From: Paraburkholderia mimosarum LMG 23256 = NBRC 106338 | Lineage (GTDB): Bacteria; Pseudomonadota; Gammaproteobacteria; Burkholderiales; Burkholderiaceae | Reading direction: 5' to 3' | Length of the DNA: 64,000 bases | Assembly: GCF_000739815.1 (NCBI RefSeq) | Contig: NZ_BBJJ01000005.1 | Span: forward strand, 1 to 64,000 | Program-made: the position numbers and the translations under genes | Shown here: positions 50,911 through 59,152 of the stretch, in pieces | How the letters are laid out: every line of letters starts with the position of its first letter | Numbering within the stretch: the first letter of the stretch is position 1 | The notes under the pieces: generated by a model | Databases searched by the model: none | Told to the model about the DNA's origin: nothing | Seen by the model: only the letters and a program-made list of their open reading frames with translations

Positions 50911-52233
50911 TCATACGAATGGCGTTTCGGGGCGCCCCTCTCGCCTGTGCCAGCCCGCCGCGGGTTCGAGCGGCTCGACCGCGCTGGTTTCGTCGAGATG
51001 AAAAAGCGCGTCGAACTGCGAGGCGAGTTCGGCTTCGAAATAGTGGCTCTGCCGCTCGGTCCGCGGCAGATACAGCACGCCGATCGCGCGCTCGAGCAGC
51101 GGCTCGTCGAGCGTGCGCGAGCTCTCGTCCTGCATCGGCAGGAAGAAGCGATCGAAACCCGTGGTGTGGAACAGATGCTCCCAGCTTCCGTGCAGCGCGG
51201 GGCGTACCCATTTCTGCTCGACTTCGCCATCCCACTGCGAAGCCGCCGACACATGCCCGGTATAGGTCGTGAACCCGACCAGCAATGCCCGATGCTGCGC
51301 GTTTTCGCGCACGATCTGGCCGAGATTCCACTCGCCGCGACGCCGCGACTCCGTTGCGCGCGCATCGCCGAGATGCGAGTTGTGCGCCCAGACGACCACT
51401 TTGCCGCTGCCGCCGCGGCGAACGCGGTAGTCCGCCAGCGCAAAGAGCGTGTTGGCCATATGGGCGTCGCGCAGATTCCACGTGTTCAGCCGGCTGCTGA
51501 ACATGCCGCGGTAGTAGGCTTCGGCGTTCACCACCACCTGGGCGTTCTGCTGGGCGAAGAACTGCGCATCGAGCGCGTCGGTGCCGTCGCGCGCAAGATA
51601 ATCGAATTCGTCGGCGCGCAGTTGCAGAAGCTGGCGCACCGCGCCGGCGTGCGCGGCGGGCCGGGCGCCGAGCGCCGCGGCATACCCATAGGCCTGCGGC
51701 TCGCGCACATGGTCCAGCGCCGCGTAGCGCTCGCGCGCCATGGCGGCTTCGCCCGGGTCCACGTCCTCGAGATAGTGGATCACCGCGTCGGCAGACCGGT
51801 AGAGGCTGTAGAGATCGAGACCATAAACGCCGACGCGCTGCCGCTGCGGCCGGGTCGCATTGATTTCGCGCAGCGCGGCAATGAAATCGCGCACCTCCCG
51901 ATTGCGCCACATCCACTGGGGGAAGCGCTCGAAGTCATCGAGCGCGGAGGTGGCGTCGTCGGCCCCCTCGCCCTGCACGAAACGGTTGATGCGCCACGCG
52001 TCGGGCCAGTCGCCTTCGATGGCGACCGTGTCGAACCCGTGTTCGGTGACGAGGCGCAGCGTGATTTCCGCGCGCATCCGGTAGAACTCGGCGGTGCCGT
52101 GGGTCGCCTCGCCGAGCAGAACCAGATCGCGGCCGCGCACCATTTCCAGAAGTGCATCGTAGTCCGTACTATTGCCGTTCAGACGCCGGGCAAGCGAGCG
52201 CACGGCAAGGAACGGAGTTTTCGATGGCTGCAT
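50911..52233 (-). CDS. Erythromycin esterase-like protein
   Basis: 440 aa. Seen: VLLGEATHGTAEFYRMRAEI (catalytic-type His and Glu of the EreA/TIKI-like family), VAIEGDWPDAWRINRF, VVWAHNSHLGDA and YTGHVSAASQWDG. Most such chromosomal proteins are not proven drug esterases. The start ATG 52233 is supported by GGAG upstream; the longer frame overlaps the next gene's region. It is third in the run hydrolase-PRTase-esterase, a domain trio found in the DosR-regulated mycobacterial protein Rv2030c and its relatives. Confidence 0.88.
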   Translation of the reverse strand: MQPSKTPFLAVRSLARRLNGNSTDYDALLEMVRGRDLVLLGEATHGTAEFYRMRAEITLRLVTEHGFDTVAIEGDWPDAWRINRFVQGEGADDATSALDDFERFPQWMWRNREVRDFIAALREINATRPQRQRVGVYGLDLYSLYRSADAVIHYLEDVDPGEAAMARERYAALDHVREPQAYGYAAALGARPAAHAGAVRQLLQLRADEFDYLARDGTDALDAQFFAQQNAQVVVNAEAYYRGMFSSRLNTWNLRDAHMANTLFALADYRVRRGGSGKVVVWAHNSHLGDARATESRRRGEWNLGQIVRENAQHRALLVGFTTYTGHVSAASQWDGEVEQKWVRPALHGSWEHLFHTTGFDRFFLPMQDESSRTLDEPLLERAIGVLYLPRTERQSHYFEAELASQFDALFHLDETSAVEPLEPAAGWHRREGRPETPFV

Positions 52234-52312
52234 GATGAAATCTCTCCATGCGGGTAGCGCATGATGCGCGTTCGCGAGGAAACCCGGCGGGACGCGCAAG
52301 CCCGTTAGCGGA

Positions 52313-53026
52313 TCAATGCGCGCCGTCTTCCGGGGAAGCGGGCTGCCTGGCCGCGCCGTCGCCGCTCGTGGCCTTCTGTTGCCACTCATGCGCGGCATTG
52401 AGACAGGTTCGCACCTCTTCGTCGCTCGTCTGCGTGAAGTCGGCGTAGAACTGCCCGATACCCATGAACCAGTCCGGCTGCATCACGCAGACGAAGTCGT
52501 CCGCGGCCGTGTGAAAGCGCGCTTCGACCCCGGCTGGGCACACGGGCACCGCGACGACGATCTGCTTCGGGTGCCGTGTGCGAAGCGCGTCGAGCGCGGC
52601 ATGCATCGTCGATCCCGTCGCGAGGCCGTCATCCACGACGATGACGGTTTTGCCCTCCACATCAGCCGGCGGCTGCTGGCCTCGGTAGGCCAGCTCGCGA
52701 CGACGAAGCTCGACGCGTTCGCGCGCAATGGCCTCCACCACCTGCTCTTCCCTCACATGGAGTGCGCGCAGCACCGAATCGTTGAGGTAGATCGCCTCGC
52801 CGGTCGCTATGGCCCCCATCGCGAGCTCCGGGTTGTGCGGCGCACCGAGCTTGCGCACGAGCAGCACGTCAAGCGGACAGCGCAAGGCCCGCGCCACTTC
52901 ATAGCCGACCGGCACGCCGCCGCGCGGCAGCGCCAGCACTACGACGTCGGTGCGCCCAGCGTAACGATGCAGCGCTGTCGCGAGCTGCATGCCGGCATCC
53001 GCGCGATTGCGAAATAGGTCACTCAT
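52313..53026 (-). CDS. Phosphoribosyltransferase-domain protein
   Basis: 237 aa. Seen: the type I PRTase fold with the PRPP loop VIVVDDGLATGSTMHAAL, an N-terminal VLALPRGGVPVGYEVAR and a long hood (YLNDSVLRALHVREEQV). The substrate base is not known; related stand-alone PRTases often pair with dienelactone-hydrolase-type proteins. The start at ATG 53026 follows AGGAC. It lies 89 bp behind the hydrolase gene and 79 bp before the erythromycin-esterase-like gene. Confidence 0.9.
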   Translation of the reverse strand: MSDLFRNRADAGMQLATALHRYAGRTDVVVLALPRGGVPVGYEVARALRCPLDVLLVRKLGAPHNPELAMGAIATGEAIYLNDSVLRALHVREEQVVEAIARERVELRRRELAYRGQQPPADVEGKTVIVVDDGLATGSTMHAALDALRTRHPKQIVVAVPVCPAGVEARFHTAADDFVCVMQPDWFMGIGQFYADFTQTSDEEVRTCLNAAHEWQQKATSGDGAARQPASPEDGAH

Positions 53027-53115
53027 GATCGATGTCCTGTATGCGATGCCTCGCCAGATCTGACGATGCGGGAAATGCGCGAATGGGCCCTGCCCGCGCG
53101 GGCGGCGCGATGCCT

Positions 53116-53769
53116 TCAGGATATCGCGCGGGTCAGCCAGCGCCCGAACCAGCCGGCGGCAAGGCGCGTCACTTCGTCGAGCGTGCCGGGTTCCTCGAAG
53201 AGATGGGTCGCGCCGGCCACGATGGCCATGCTGTGCTCGCAGGTCAGTTGCCCGGCGGCCTTCTGGTTCAGGCGGATGACCTCGGTGTCGAGTTCGCCGA
53301 CAATCAGCAGTGTCGGCGCACGGACCGAGGCAAGCGCGGTGCCGGCGAGATCCGGCCGCCCGCCCCTCGACACGATGGCGCTCACGGTGTTGATCTGAGC
53401 CGCCGCGACGAGCGCGGCCGCGGCGCCCGTACTGGCGCCGAAGAGCCCGACGGGCTGCGTCGCGACTTCGGCCCATTGCCGCAGCCATCCAAGGGTGGAG
53501 CCCAACCGGCGCGCCAGCAGCGCGATATTGAAGCGGTACGTGGCGTCAACGTCGTCGTGCCGTTGCTCGTCCTGCGTCAGCAGATCGAACAGCAGCGTCG
53601 CGAATCCCTCGCGCTGCAAACCGGCTGCAACCTGGCGGTTTCGCGGGCTGAAGCGGCTGCTGCCGCTGCCGTGCACGAACACCACGACGCCGCGCGCCGT
53701 ACCGGGAATTTCCAGAATCCCGCCGAGCTTCACGTAATCCACGGGAATCTGCACCTGCAGGGTCTGCAT
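53116..53769 (-). CDS. Alpha/beta hydrolase (dienelactone hydrolase-like)
   Basis: 217 aa. Seen: the oxyanion segment VVFVHGSGSSRFSPRN, nucleophile Ser in GLFGASTGAAAAL, Asp in IVGELDTEV and His in GATHLFEEPG, which complete a catalytic triad. The substrate is unknown. GGAG precedes ATG 53769. It is the first of three minus-strand genes behind the FNR-type promoter at 53863. Confidence 0.9.
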   Translation of the reverse strand: MQTLQVQIPVDYVKLGGILEIPGTARGVVVFVHGSGSSRFSPRNRQVAAGLQREGFATLLFDLLTQDEQRHDDVDATYRFNIALLARRLGSTLGWLRQWAEVATQPVGLFGASTGAAAALVAAAQINTVSAIVSRGGRPDLAGTALASVRAPTLLIVGELDTEVIRLNQKAAGQLTCEHSMAIVAGATHLFEEPGTLDEVTRLAAGWFGRWLTRAIS

Positions 53770-53862
53770 CTGTCTCTCCTGGGAATGCAACGGCGCGCCA
53801 GCGATACGCATGCTCCATGCCATCCCACGCCGTCGCGCCCGACGGCAACAGCGCTTATATCG

Positions 53863-53903
53863 ATCATCGTGCCTGCCCCGCTCAGCCCGTTGACCTCGAT
53901 CAA
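53863..53903 (-). promoter_or_regulatory. FNR-type promoter of the hydrolase-PRTase-esterase run
   Basis: Box TTGAC-CTCG-ATCAA (53890-53903) with GATGAT on the minus strand after exactly 21 nt. Confidence 0.6.
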
Positions 53904-53955
53904 GCATCGGCCCGGATCGATTGGGCGATGCACGTTGCGGCTCGGGCGATCGCAA

Positions 53956-53996
53956 TTGATATGCATCAAGCGCACGGCTGCCAATGGAACCACCAT
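53956..53996 (+). promoter_or_regulatory. FNR-type promoter, probably of the PHB depolymerase gene
   Basis: Perfect box TTGAT-ATGC-ATCAA (53956-53969) with CACCAT after 21 nt, the same hexamer as at the cytochrome promoter. The ATG is about 206 bp further. Confidence 0.55.
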
Positions 53997-54202
53997 GGAA
54001 ACGAAGCGCATGCACTCGGCCCATGCCTGACGACCGACGCCCGACGTGACTTGCGCGCGCAGCGCGTCTACGATGAATGGCGCTGCGCTGCCTTTTCCCC
54101 TCCAGCCACGGCTCCATCAGCCGATCACGCGGATGCCGGCACGATTCTCGCGAGCGTTGCGCGGTAATTGCCGCTTGATGGCGTGGATCATCGAGGTCAA
54201 CG

Positions 54203-55465
54203 ATGTGGTATGCCCTTGTGGAACAACAGCGTCAATGGCTGCGCGCCTGGCGCGCTGCATCCCAGTACGCACCCGTATTCGGCGCGTGGCCCGCTCCGGC
54301 GCTCGCGCAGGCCGCTTCGTCCTGCTATGCGGATGTGTTCGAGCCCCTTCTCGGCCTCGTGTCGGAACCGCCCCCGTTTGCAATCCGCACCGTTGCGCTC
54401 GATGAGGGCCGTTGCGACGTTGACGAACGTCTCGTCGCGCATGCACCGTTCTGCGACCTGCGGCGCTTCGCACGCGCGCACGCGAAGCGCGCCGTGCTGG
54501 TGTGCACGCCGCTGGCCGGCCATGCGGCCGTCATGATGCGGGAGACGGTGGAGGCGCTGCTCGCCGACGGCGACGTCTATATCACCGACTGGATCAACGC
54601 GCGCGACGTGCCGCTCGCCGCGGGCCGCTTCGGACTCGCCGAATACGTGGCGATGCTCGACGCCTTTATCGAAAGCCTTGTGCAGGACGACCGGCCGCTG
54701 CACGTCGTCGCCGTCTGCCAGTCCACGTTTCCGGCACTGGGGGCGCTGGCGCTGCGCGCGCAGCGTGGCTGCGCGCCGCCCGCGAGCGTCACGCTGATCG
54801 GCGGTCCGATCGACGCACGCATCAATCCGAGCACGCTCGGCCTCGCGGCCGCATCGCATTCGCTCGACTGGTGCCAGCGCCATCTGATCGACGTGGTGCC
54901 CTCCGGATTCGCCGGACAGGGCCGGCCCGTGTTCCCGACTTATCTGCAGCGGGCGGAGATCGCGCTCGTCTATCCGCATCGCTATGTGGCCCTGGCCGAC
55001 CGCTATGCGCAGGCGATCTCGCGCGGCGATACCGGTGCCGTCGACGAGGCGCGGCGCGCGCTGGCCGAGTACACGGCCCTGCTGGACATGCCGGCGGAAT
55101 ATTTTCTCGATACCGTGGACATCGTCTTCCAGCGCGCCAGGTTGGCAAACCGTACATGGCGCGTGAACGGCACGCTCGTCGAGCCCAAGGCGCTGCGGGA
55201 CATCGAGCTGCTGACCGTCGAAGGCACGCGCGACGCCGTCACCGGCGCCGGACAGACGCACGCGGCGCTGGACATGTGCAGCGGCATCGCCTCGGCGGCG
55301 CGCAAGGGCCTCGATATCGAGGAGTGCGATCACTATGGGCTCTTCACCGGCGAACGCTGGCGCGACGATGTGCATCCCGCGCTTCAGGCGGCCTTTGCGC
55401 GAGCCGATTCGGCGTGGCTGCGTCACCGCTCGGTGCCGCGCAAGACCCGCTTCGTATCGGGTTGA
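54203..55465 (+). CDS. phaZ: Intracellular polyhydroxybutyrate depolymerase
   Basis: 420 aa. Pattern of the intracellular PhaZ1 type: MWYALVEQQRQWLRAWR start, LVCTPLAGHAAVMM, the nucleophile region VAVCQSTFPALGAL with Cys172, IGGPIDARINPS and a His-rich end (GQTHAAL...KGLDIEECDHYGLFTG). It hydrolyses stored PHB inside the cell. With phaB and phaC it completes a PHB cycle whose three genes lie apart in this island. The C terminus runs into a 12-bp tandem repeat that contains the stop codon. Confidence 0.9.
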   Translation: MWYALVEQQRQWLRAWRAASQYAPVFGAWPAPALAQAASSCYADVFEPLLGLVSEPPPFAIRTVALDEGRCDVDERLVAHAPFCDLRRFARAHAKRAVLVCTPLAGHAAVMMRETVEALLADGDVYITDWINARDVPLAAGRFGLAEYVAMLDAFIESLVQDDRPLHVVAVCQSTFPALGALALRAQRGCAPPASVTLIGGPIDARINPSTLGLAAASHSLDWCQRHLIDVVPSGFAGQGRPVFPTYLQRAEIALVYPHRYVALADRYAQAISRGDTGAVDEARRALAEYTALLDMPAEYFLDTVDIVFQRARLANRTWRVNGTLVEPKALRDIELLTVEGTRDAVTGAGQTHAALDMCSGIASAARKGLDIEECDHYGLFTGERWRDDVHPALQAAFARADSAWLRHRSVPRKTRFVSG

Positions 55466-55506
55466 GCCGCGGGTTGAGCCGCGGGTTGAACTGCGGGTTG
55501 AGCCGC
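55459..55506. repeat. Four tandem copies of a 12-bp unit at the phaZ stop
   Basis: GGGTTGAGCCGC repeated four times (third copy reads GGGTTGAACTGC). The first copy contains the phaZ stop codon TGA, so expansion does not change the protein. It lies between convergent genes. Confidence 0.85.
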
Positions 55507-55547
55507 GTGCGGGCGCTGTGCGCCGGTTCCGGCGCGCTGATGCTGCG

Positions 55548-57887
55548 CTATTTGCAGACCTCGTCCTCGCGGTCCGCCGCCGTCTCGCTGCTGGGCAGCT
55601 TCTCTTCGTCCGGTCCGAGCACCGCCAGCGCCGCCGCGCGGCCAAGCGCGTGTAGCGCCGCGATCGCCTGCGCCGAGAAATCGAAGTCGCGCGCAAACGT
55701 CGCGCTGCTCGTGCAGGCGCCATTGAGCGCGATGCGGTGAATCTGCACGGGCGCCTGGTTGCCCATCAGCCGGATGTACTCGGGCGACTGCCGCACCCGC
55801 TCGGCAGCGGCGGCGTCGAGCTGGCCCGTGATGCGCTCGACGAGATCGCGGAAGTCGTTGGCGTTTTCCTCGAAGCGCAGATCGTTGCGCACCCGGTCCG
55901 CATAGACGATCTCGTCGCGGCGCAGCATCACCTCGAACAGATTCGACGGCAACGGCCGGGCGCCCGAAAACAGGTCGACGACGAACACGCGCCCGGCGAC
56001 CTGGCCGCAGCGCTCGATCACGAGATCCAGCGGGGAGTTGCTGACGATGCCGCCGTCCCAGTAAGCGCGGCCCTCCACGATCGTCCACGGCATGGCGGGC
56101 GGCAGGCTGCCGCTCGCGAGCAGGTGCTCGGGCGTCAGCCGGTCGACGTAGCTGTCGAAGATGCGCCGCTTGCCGCTTGCGACGTCCACGGCGCCGAGCA
56201 GCAGGCGCGTCGGGCTCGCGGCGAGCGCATCGAAGTCGACGTGGCGGCGCAAGAGCCCGAGCATGGGCTGCGTGTCGTAGTAGCTCGTCCACCATGGCGC
56301 GAAGCTGCCGGTTCCCGGTGCGCCCATCCACCAGCGCGGGCGCATGAAACCGGGCACGCCGAAGAGCGCGAGATGCCAGGCCAGTTCGCTTTGATGCAGT
56401 TGCGTGCAAGACTGCGGCGCGGCGAGGCCTTCGATCGACAGCTCGCGCCAGAAGGCATCGAGCGCTTCGACCGCGTGGCCGGGGTGGCTTGCGGCGATTG
56501 CGCCGTTGAACGCGCCAATCGACACGGCCGAGACGATGTCGGGCCGCACGCCATGCGCCTCCAGCTCGGCGATCGCCCCGCACTCGAACGCCCCGAGCGC
56601 ACCGCCGCCTTGCAGGATGAGCACGGTCTGCGAAGGCAGCGCACCGAGGCGCGAGCCCGCCTGCGCCAGCGCCGCACCACTGCTCGCGAGATTGCGCCGG
56701 TGCCGGATCATCTCTTCGGCCGCGACGGCTTCGTCGGCCGGCGCTTCGATCGAGAACATCGCCCGCAGCACGTTGTGCTTCATGAAGAGCAGCGAGTACG
56801 GCCGCTGCGGAAACTCGCCGCGCTCGACGACCTCCTGGGCATCGGACGGATCGCCGAGAAAGTTGTAGGGCACGTCGAAGACGTCCCCATAGAAGATCGA
56901 GACATCGCGGTACGGCATGCGTGCGCCGAGCATGTTGCGCGCGGCGAGGCGTCCCTGTCGCACCGCATTGTCCCAGTGCTCGACGCGGTGGCGCGCGCCC
57001 AGCAGCGAGTCAGGGAAATTCGCGACGTCGCCGGCTGCATGGATGTCCGGGTCGGAGGTTTGCAGACACTCGTCGACGAGCACGCCATCGGCCAGCTCCA
57101 CGCCGCTGCCCGCAAGCCATGCGCAGTTCGGTTCCACGCCGGTCGCCACGACAGCGAGATCGCAGGCGAGCGCACGGCCATCGCTCAGCACCGCGCCCGC
57201 GAGCGCATGGTGTCCCGTGAAACGCTCGATCGTGAGGCCGGTCAGCACCTCGACGCCATGCTGCACGCAGAGCTTCATGAAGTGCGCCGAAAGCAAGGCC
57301 GAATGCAACTGTGGCAGCAACTGGTCACTGCGTTCGACGAGCGTCACGGCGAGCCCCAGCTCGCGCAACACCGCCGCTACCTCCACGCCGACAAAACCCG
57401 CGCCGATCACGAGCGCGCGGCGCCGGCTCGCCGTCTCGGTTCGCAAGGCGACGGCCTCGCCGATATCGTGCAGACGGTGCACGCCCGTCAGCGTGGCGCC
57501 TGGGATATCGAGCCTGTGCGGCGACGCACCTGTCGCGATCAGCAGCTTGCCGTAGCCCACCTCGCTGCCGTCTTCGAGCTGCACGACATGCGCGCAGCAA
57601 TCGAGCGCCGCAGCCTTCGCGTGCAACAGCAGCGCGATGTCGTGCTTCTCGTAGAAGTCCGCCGGGTGGATCGTAACCCGCGCCGCGCCGACCTTGCCCT
57701 TGAGGAAGCCCTTCGTGAGCGGCGGCCGCCGGTACGGCAGGACGGGCTCGCCGCAGAGGATCGCGATGCTCGCGCCGGGCGCTTCGTGGCGCAGCGTGCG
57801 CGCCGCGCACACGCTCGCAATGCCGCCGCCCACCAGCACATAGTCGAAGCGCCGCTCGCGCATGCCCGGCTCCGCCCCCGCGTTCAT
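55548..57887 (-). CDS. Pyridine-nucleotide oxidoreductase fused to a patatin-like phospholipase
   Basis: 779 aa. Residues 1-415 are a ferredoxin/rubredoxin-reductase-type flavoprotein: FAD loop VLVGGGIASVCAARTL, NAD loop VIGAGFVGVEVAAVL, and SDPDIHAAGDVANF. From G427 a patatin domain follows: LILQGGGALGAFECGAI, the nucleophile S456 in SAVSIGAFNG (first Gly of GxSxG is Ala), and the catalytic Asp in YWDGGIVSNSPL. The frame is open and collinear across the join, so it is a real fusion. ATG 57887 overlaps the flavodoxin stop (ATGA). It may couple NAD(P)H redox state to lipid hydrolysis (inference). Confidence 0.9.
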   Translation of the reverse strand: MNAGAEPGMRERRFDYVLVGGGIASVCAARTLRHEAPGASIAILCGEPVLPYRRPPLTKGFLKGKVGAARVTIHPADFYEKHDIALLLHAKAAALDCCAHVVQLEDGSEVGYGKLLIATGASPHRLDIPGATLTGVHRLHDIGEAVALRTETASRRRALVIGAGFVGVEVAAVLRELGLAVTLVERSDQLLPQLHSALLSAHFMKLCVQHGVEVLTGLTIERFTGHHALAGAVLSDGRALACDLAVVATGVEPNCAWLAGSGVELADGVLVDECLQTSDPDIHAAGDVANFPDSLLGARHRVEHWDNAVRQGRLAARNMLGARMPYRDVSIFYGDVFDVPYNFLGDPSDAQEVVERGEFPQRPYSLLFMKHNVLRAMFSIEAPADEAVAAEEMIRHRRNLASSGAALAQAGSRLGALPSQTVLILQGGGALGAFECGAIAELEAHGVRPDIVSAVSIGAFNGAIAASHPGHAVEALDAFWRELSIEGLAAPQSCTQLHQSELAWHLALFGVPGFMRPRWWMGAPGTGSFAPWWTSYYDTQPMLGLLRRHVDFDALAASPTRLLLGAVDVASGKRRIFDSYVDRLTPEHLLASGSLPPAMPWTIVEGRAYWDGGIVSNSPLDLVIERCGQVAGRVFVVDLFSGARPLPSNLFEVMLRRDEIVYADRVRNDLRFEENANDFRDLVERITGQLDAAAAERVRQSPEYIRLMGNQAPVQIHRIALNGACTSSATFARDFDFSAQAIAALHALGRAAALAVLGPDEEKLPSSETAADREDEVCK

Positions 57888-58408
57888 CGGGACGCCGTTG
57901 CGTGCTCGCGCGCGGCGAGTGCATCCTTGATCGCCAGCACGAAGCGGGCAACCTTCTCGACCGCCGCATCGGTGCGCATGTCGCGCGTGGAGATCGCACA
58001 CGTTGCAATCGGCGCGCGCCGCGCGAGCTGCTCCATCTGCGCGAACGCGTCTTCGCTTCCGCGTCCGCCCATCGTGCAAAAGAACGCCACGGTGCGCATC
58101 TCGTGCCAGTGCAGCGAGAGCCACGTCGACACCGGCGTCGACGCGCGCGCCGCCCACACGGGCGTGCCGATCAGGACGACGTCGTAATCGGCGAGCGCAT
58201 GCGTCATCGGCTGCAAATGCGCGGGGCGCTTGCGGCCCACGTCGAGAATCGAAAGCAGGAAGCCCAGCGGCCCCGCGCGCCGCCGGATTTCGACCTCGCG
58301 CAGCCGTTCGTAATCCCCTTCGAGTTCGGCGGCAAGGCGCCCGGCAAACTCCGCCGTCGTCTCGCTGCGCGAATAGCAGACCACGAGAATTCGTGATGGC
58401 GCTTTCAA
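57884..58408 (-). CDS. Flavodoxin-like protein
   Basis: 174 aa. Seen: the phosphate-binding loop CYSRSETTAEFA and the flavin-contacting VVLIGTPVWAARAST, then CTMGGRGSED. It is a long-type flavodoxin or flavodoxin-domain oxidoreductase that carries electrons or binds FMN. I prefer the TTG at 58408, six nt after GGGGGAG; another TTG at 58423 gives a longer form. The overlap with the fused reductase gene suggests the two work together, reductase to flavodoxin. Confidence 0.85.
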   Translation of the reverse strand: MKAPSRILVVCYSRSETTAEFAGRLAAELEGDYERLREVEIRRRAGPLGFLLSILDVGRKRPAHLQPMTHALADYDVVLIGTPVWAARASTPVSTWLSLHWHEMRTVAFFCTMGGRGSEDAFAQMEQLARRAPIATCAISTRDMRTDAAVEKVARFVLAIKDALAAREHATASR

Positions 58409-58459
58409 GGCAATCTCCCCCAAGGTTTCGCCGCCGCGCGAACGATGCCGCGCGCCGTG

Positions 58460-58909
58460 CTAGGTGCGGCGCTTCTCTTCGATATGTGGCTGGCGAGCGG
58501 AAACGAGACGCAGCTCCTCGAGCAGATTCGCGGCCGCATGCAGCAGATCGTCGAGCGAGACGATGCCGATCAGTCCGCCGTCGTCGCCGACCACGGGCAG
58601 CCGGCGCACGCCGTGCAGGCGCATGCGCTTGGCGAGCAGCCAGACATCGTCGGCGCCATTGGCGACGAGCGCCGGCGTCGACATCACATCGCCGGCGTAC
58701 AGCTTGCCGGCCGCCGCGTCCGGGCTCACCACGGCCAGCACGATGTCGCGATCGGTCAGCACGCCGAGCGGCACGCGCACGCCTTCGTCGTCTCGCACCA
58801 CCACGAGGTCTCCGGCATGCAGCGCACGCATTCTCGCCGCCGCTTCGACGATGGAGGTTTGCGGGTCGCAGGTGGCGACTTCACGTGTGCAAAGCGTAGC
58901 GGCGTTCAT
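58460..58909 (-). CDS. CBS-domain pair protein
   Basis: 149 aa, two CBS motifs (about residues 10-65 and 75-130: SIVEAAARMRALHAGDLVVV, GVLTDRDIVLAVV; DDVWLLAKRMRLHGVRRLPVV, GIVSLDDLL). Such stand-alone pairs bind adenine nucleotides and sense energy state. GGAGGG precedes ATG 58909. It is the counterpart in kind of the DosR-regulated CBS protein Hrp1. The gene overlaps the small membrane protein gene by ATGA. Confidence 0.92.
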   Translation of the reverse strand: MNAATLCTREVATCDPQTSIVEAAARMRALHAGDLVVVRDDEGVRVPLGVLTDRDIVLAVVSPDAAAGKLYAGDVMSTPALVANGADDVWLLAKRMRLHGVRRLPVVGDDGGLIGIVSLDDLLHAAANLLEELRLVSARQPHIEEKRRT

Positions 58910-59136
58910 TTGATCACCCTCCATTCGGCGAGTAGTTGTTCGCACGCGCCCGCCTGCTGTGCATCTTCGCAAACGAGCGCGAACGGGACGCCCGCCTGCG
59001 CGGCGGGCAACGGAAGGAAGTCGGGCGTCAGCGAGCCGGCGTAGCGGTGGAGGAGCAGAACCGCTGCGCAGACGATGGCCGACGCCGTCACGATGCCGAA
59101 CGCCACGCGTTCGAAGCGGCGAAAGAAGCGATACAT
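58906..59136 (-). CDS. Small membrane protein, 76 aa
   Basis: One membrane helix (VAFGIVTASAIVCAAVLLL) after a basic N terminus (MYRFFRRFER), then a short domain with a cysteine pair (CEDAQQAGAC), probably periplasmic. ATG 59136 has GGGAG upstream. It overlaps the CBS gene by four bases. No family recognised. Confidence 0.7.
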   Translation of the reverse strand: MYRFFRRFERVAFGIVTASAIVCAAVLLLHRYAGSLTPDFLPLPAAQAGVPFALVCEDAQQAGACEQLLAEWRVIK

Positions 59137-59152
59137 GGCAATGCTCCCGGTG

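Larger units (their letters stand above)
53770..54202. other. Intergenic region between the hydrolase and PHB depolymerase genes (433 bp)
   Basis: It carries two divergent FNR-type boxes (53890-53903 and 53956-53969). Beyond 54000 I see no promoter element for the depolymerase, so its leader would be about 200 nt if the box at 53956 drives it. No gene is seen. Confidence 0.55.

Noticed and set aside
50911..52233. Calling the esterase-like gene a macrolide resistance gene
   Set aside because: Chromosomal EreA-like proteins in this context are usually not drug esterases; the operon suggests a metabolic or stress role.
55737..58187. Long plus-strand open frame opposite the oxidoreductase-patatin fusion
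   Set aside because: It is a shadow of the fused gene in a GC-rich region; no domain or start signal was seen.
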